7,588 nucleotides of DNA from positions 1-7,588 of the forward strand of contig DOVA01000058.1 of assembly GCA_003520315.1 (NCBI GenBank). The letters are read 5' to 3'. The translations under genes were made by a program, and so were the position numbers. The DNA is from Rikenellaceae bacterium. GTDB taxonomy: Bacteria; Bacteroidota; Bacteroidia; Bacteroidales; UBA932. The notes beneath the pieces are model-generated. The model ran no database searches and had not been told where the DNA came from. It worked only from the letters and a program-made list of their open reading frames with translations. Below are positions 7,312 through 7,588 of this stretch, one piece after another. Each line of letters begins with the position of its first letter. Position 1 is the stretch's first letter.

Positions 7312-7588
7312 CTAATTTTCAATTATCCATTCCATAACCGGGGCAAGTAAACCCGGTCTTTTAGCAATCCAATATGGTGAATCACTTAAACCTCCTTTAA
7401 TCGTTAAAAAAATCACAGGGGCATTTTTACCCGGTTCACAAATCCATTCTCTGAAATGTAATCCCCCAATAAATTCAATTCTATATGTGCCTTCATTAAG
7501 ATATCTTTTTGGAATTTTGCTTTTGAGATGATTTTCACCGATTATTAAATCTTGATTACTAATTTCAGTAACAGGTCAGGTATACCTG
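7312..7588 (-). CDS. wzt: C-terminal fragment of a Wzt-type O-antigen ABC transporter ATPase (partial, frame interrupted near edge)
   Basis: The open frame covers 87 residues to a TAG at 7314-7312 and lacks the ATPase domain, which lies beyond the window. The sequence matches the C-terminal carbohydrate-binding domain of Wzt-type proteins. It has SKIPKRYLNEGTYRIEF (the 'IP..lL..G.Y.v' core of the beta sandwich) and ends with YWIAKRPGLLAPVMEW, the usual 'W..RPG...P...W' terminus. In O-antigen systems with such a domain it binds the finished, end-modified polymer before export across the inner membrane with Wzm. An in-frame TGA at 7578-7576 interrupts the frame just before the window edge. It lies in a tandem ACCTGACCTG; removing one five-base copy would restore an open frame reading GIPVTE. 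This may be a true mutation or an error at a sequence end. Confidence 0.72.
7577..7588. repeat. 12-base perfect palindrome at the window edge
   Basis: CAGGTATACCTG equals its own reverse complement, and the five bases before it repeat its first half (CAGGT). It sits exactly at the end of the window and inside the interrupted transporter frame, so an assembly or sequence-end artefact is at least as likely as a functional site. Confidence 0.45.

Overview
This window is an interior slice of a surface-polysaccharide (O-antigen or capsule type) biosynthesis locus. All recognisable genes lie on the minus strand, so transcription runs from high to low coordinates. Eight complete genes are packed with gaps or overlaps of a few to about 65 bases. 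They are flanked by a 3' fragment of an ABC-transporter ATPase at the right edge and by an uncertain gene start at the left edge. No RNA genes, insertion sequences, CRISPR arrays, promoters or terminators were found, and no gene-free stretch exceeds 300 bases.

Order along transcription: (1) the end of a Wzt-type O-antigen export ATPase, only its C-terminal carbohydrate-binding domain; (2) an FkbM-family methyltransferase; (3) a DUF268 / class I methyltransferase-like protein; (4) a second, divergent FkbM methyltransferase; (5) an alpha-1,2-fucosyltransferase-like GT11 enzyme; (6) UDP-glucuronate decarboxylase (UDP-xylose synthase); (7) a GT-A glycosyltransferase of the group often mislabelled 'hemolytic protein HlpA-like'; (8) a zinc-ribbon class I methyltransferase; (9) a GT4 glycosyltransferase; (10) a possible further gene entering GC-rich sequence at the left edge.

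A coherent reading is that (5), (7) and (9) add sugars to a lipid-linked glycan in the cytoplasm and (6) supplies UDP-xylose. Enzymes (2), (3), (4) and (8) may then methylate or otherwise modify residues. In the best-studied ABC-dependent O-antigen systems a terminal modification is read by the Wzt C-terminal domain before export. This window has both halves of such a system, but the substrates are inferred.

The organism is probably a Gram-negative bacterium, because a Wzt-type exporter with a C-terminal binding domain is typical of LPS O-antigen loci; the genus cannot be named. Base composition is uneven. Most genes look AT-rich (sampled 60-base lines about 28-43% GC). UDP-xylose synthase and the start of the following glycosyltransferase sample at about 47-57% GC, and the first 50 bases of the window are 72% GC. 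This mosaic pattern is usual for glycan loci assembled by horizontal exchange. Three start codons were chosen by ribosome-binding sites rather than by the longest frame (genes at 7277, 6553 and 4984).
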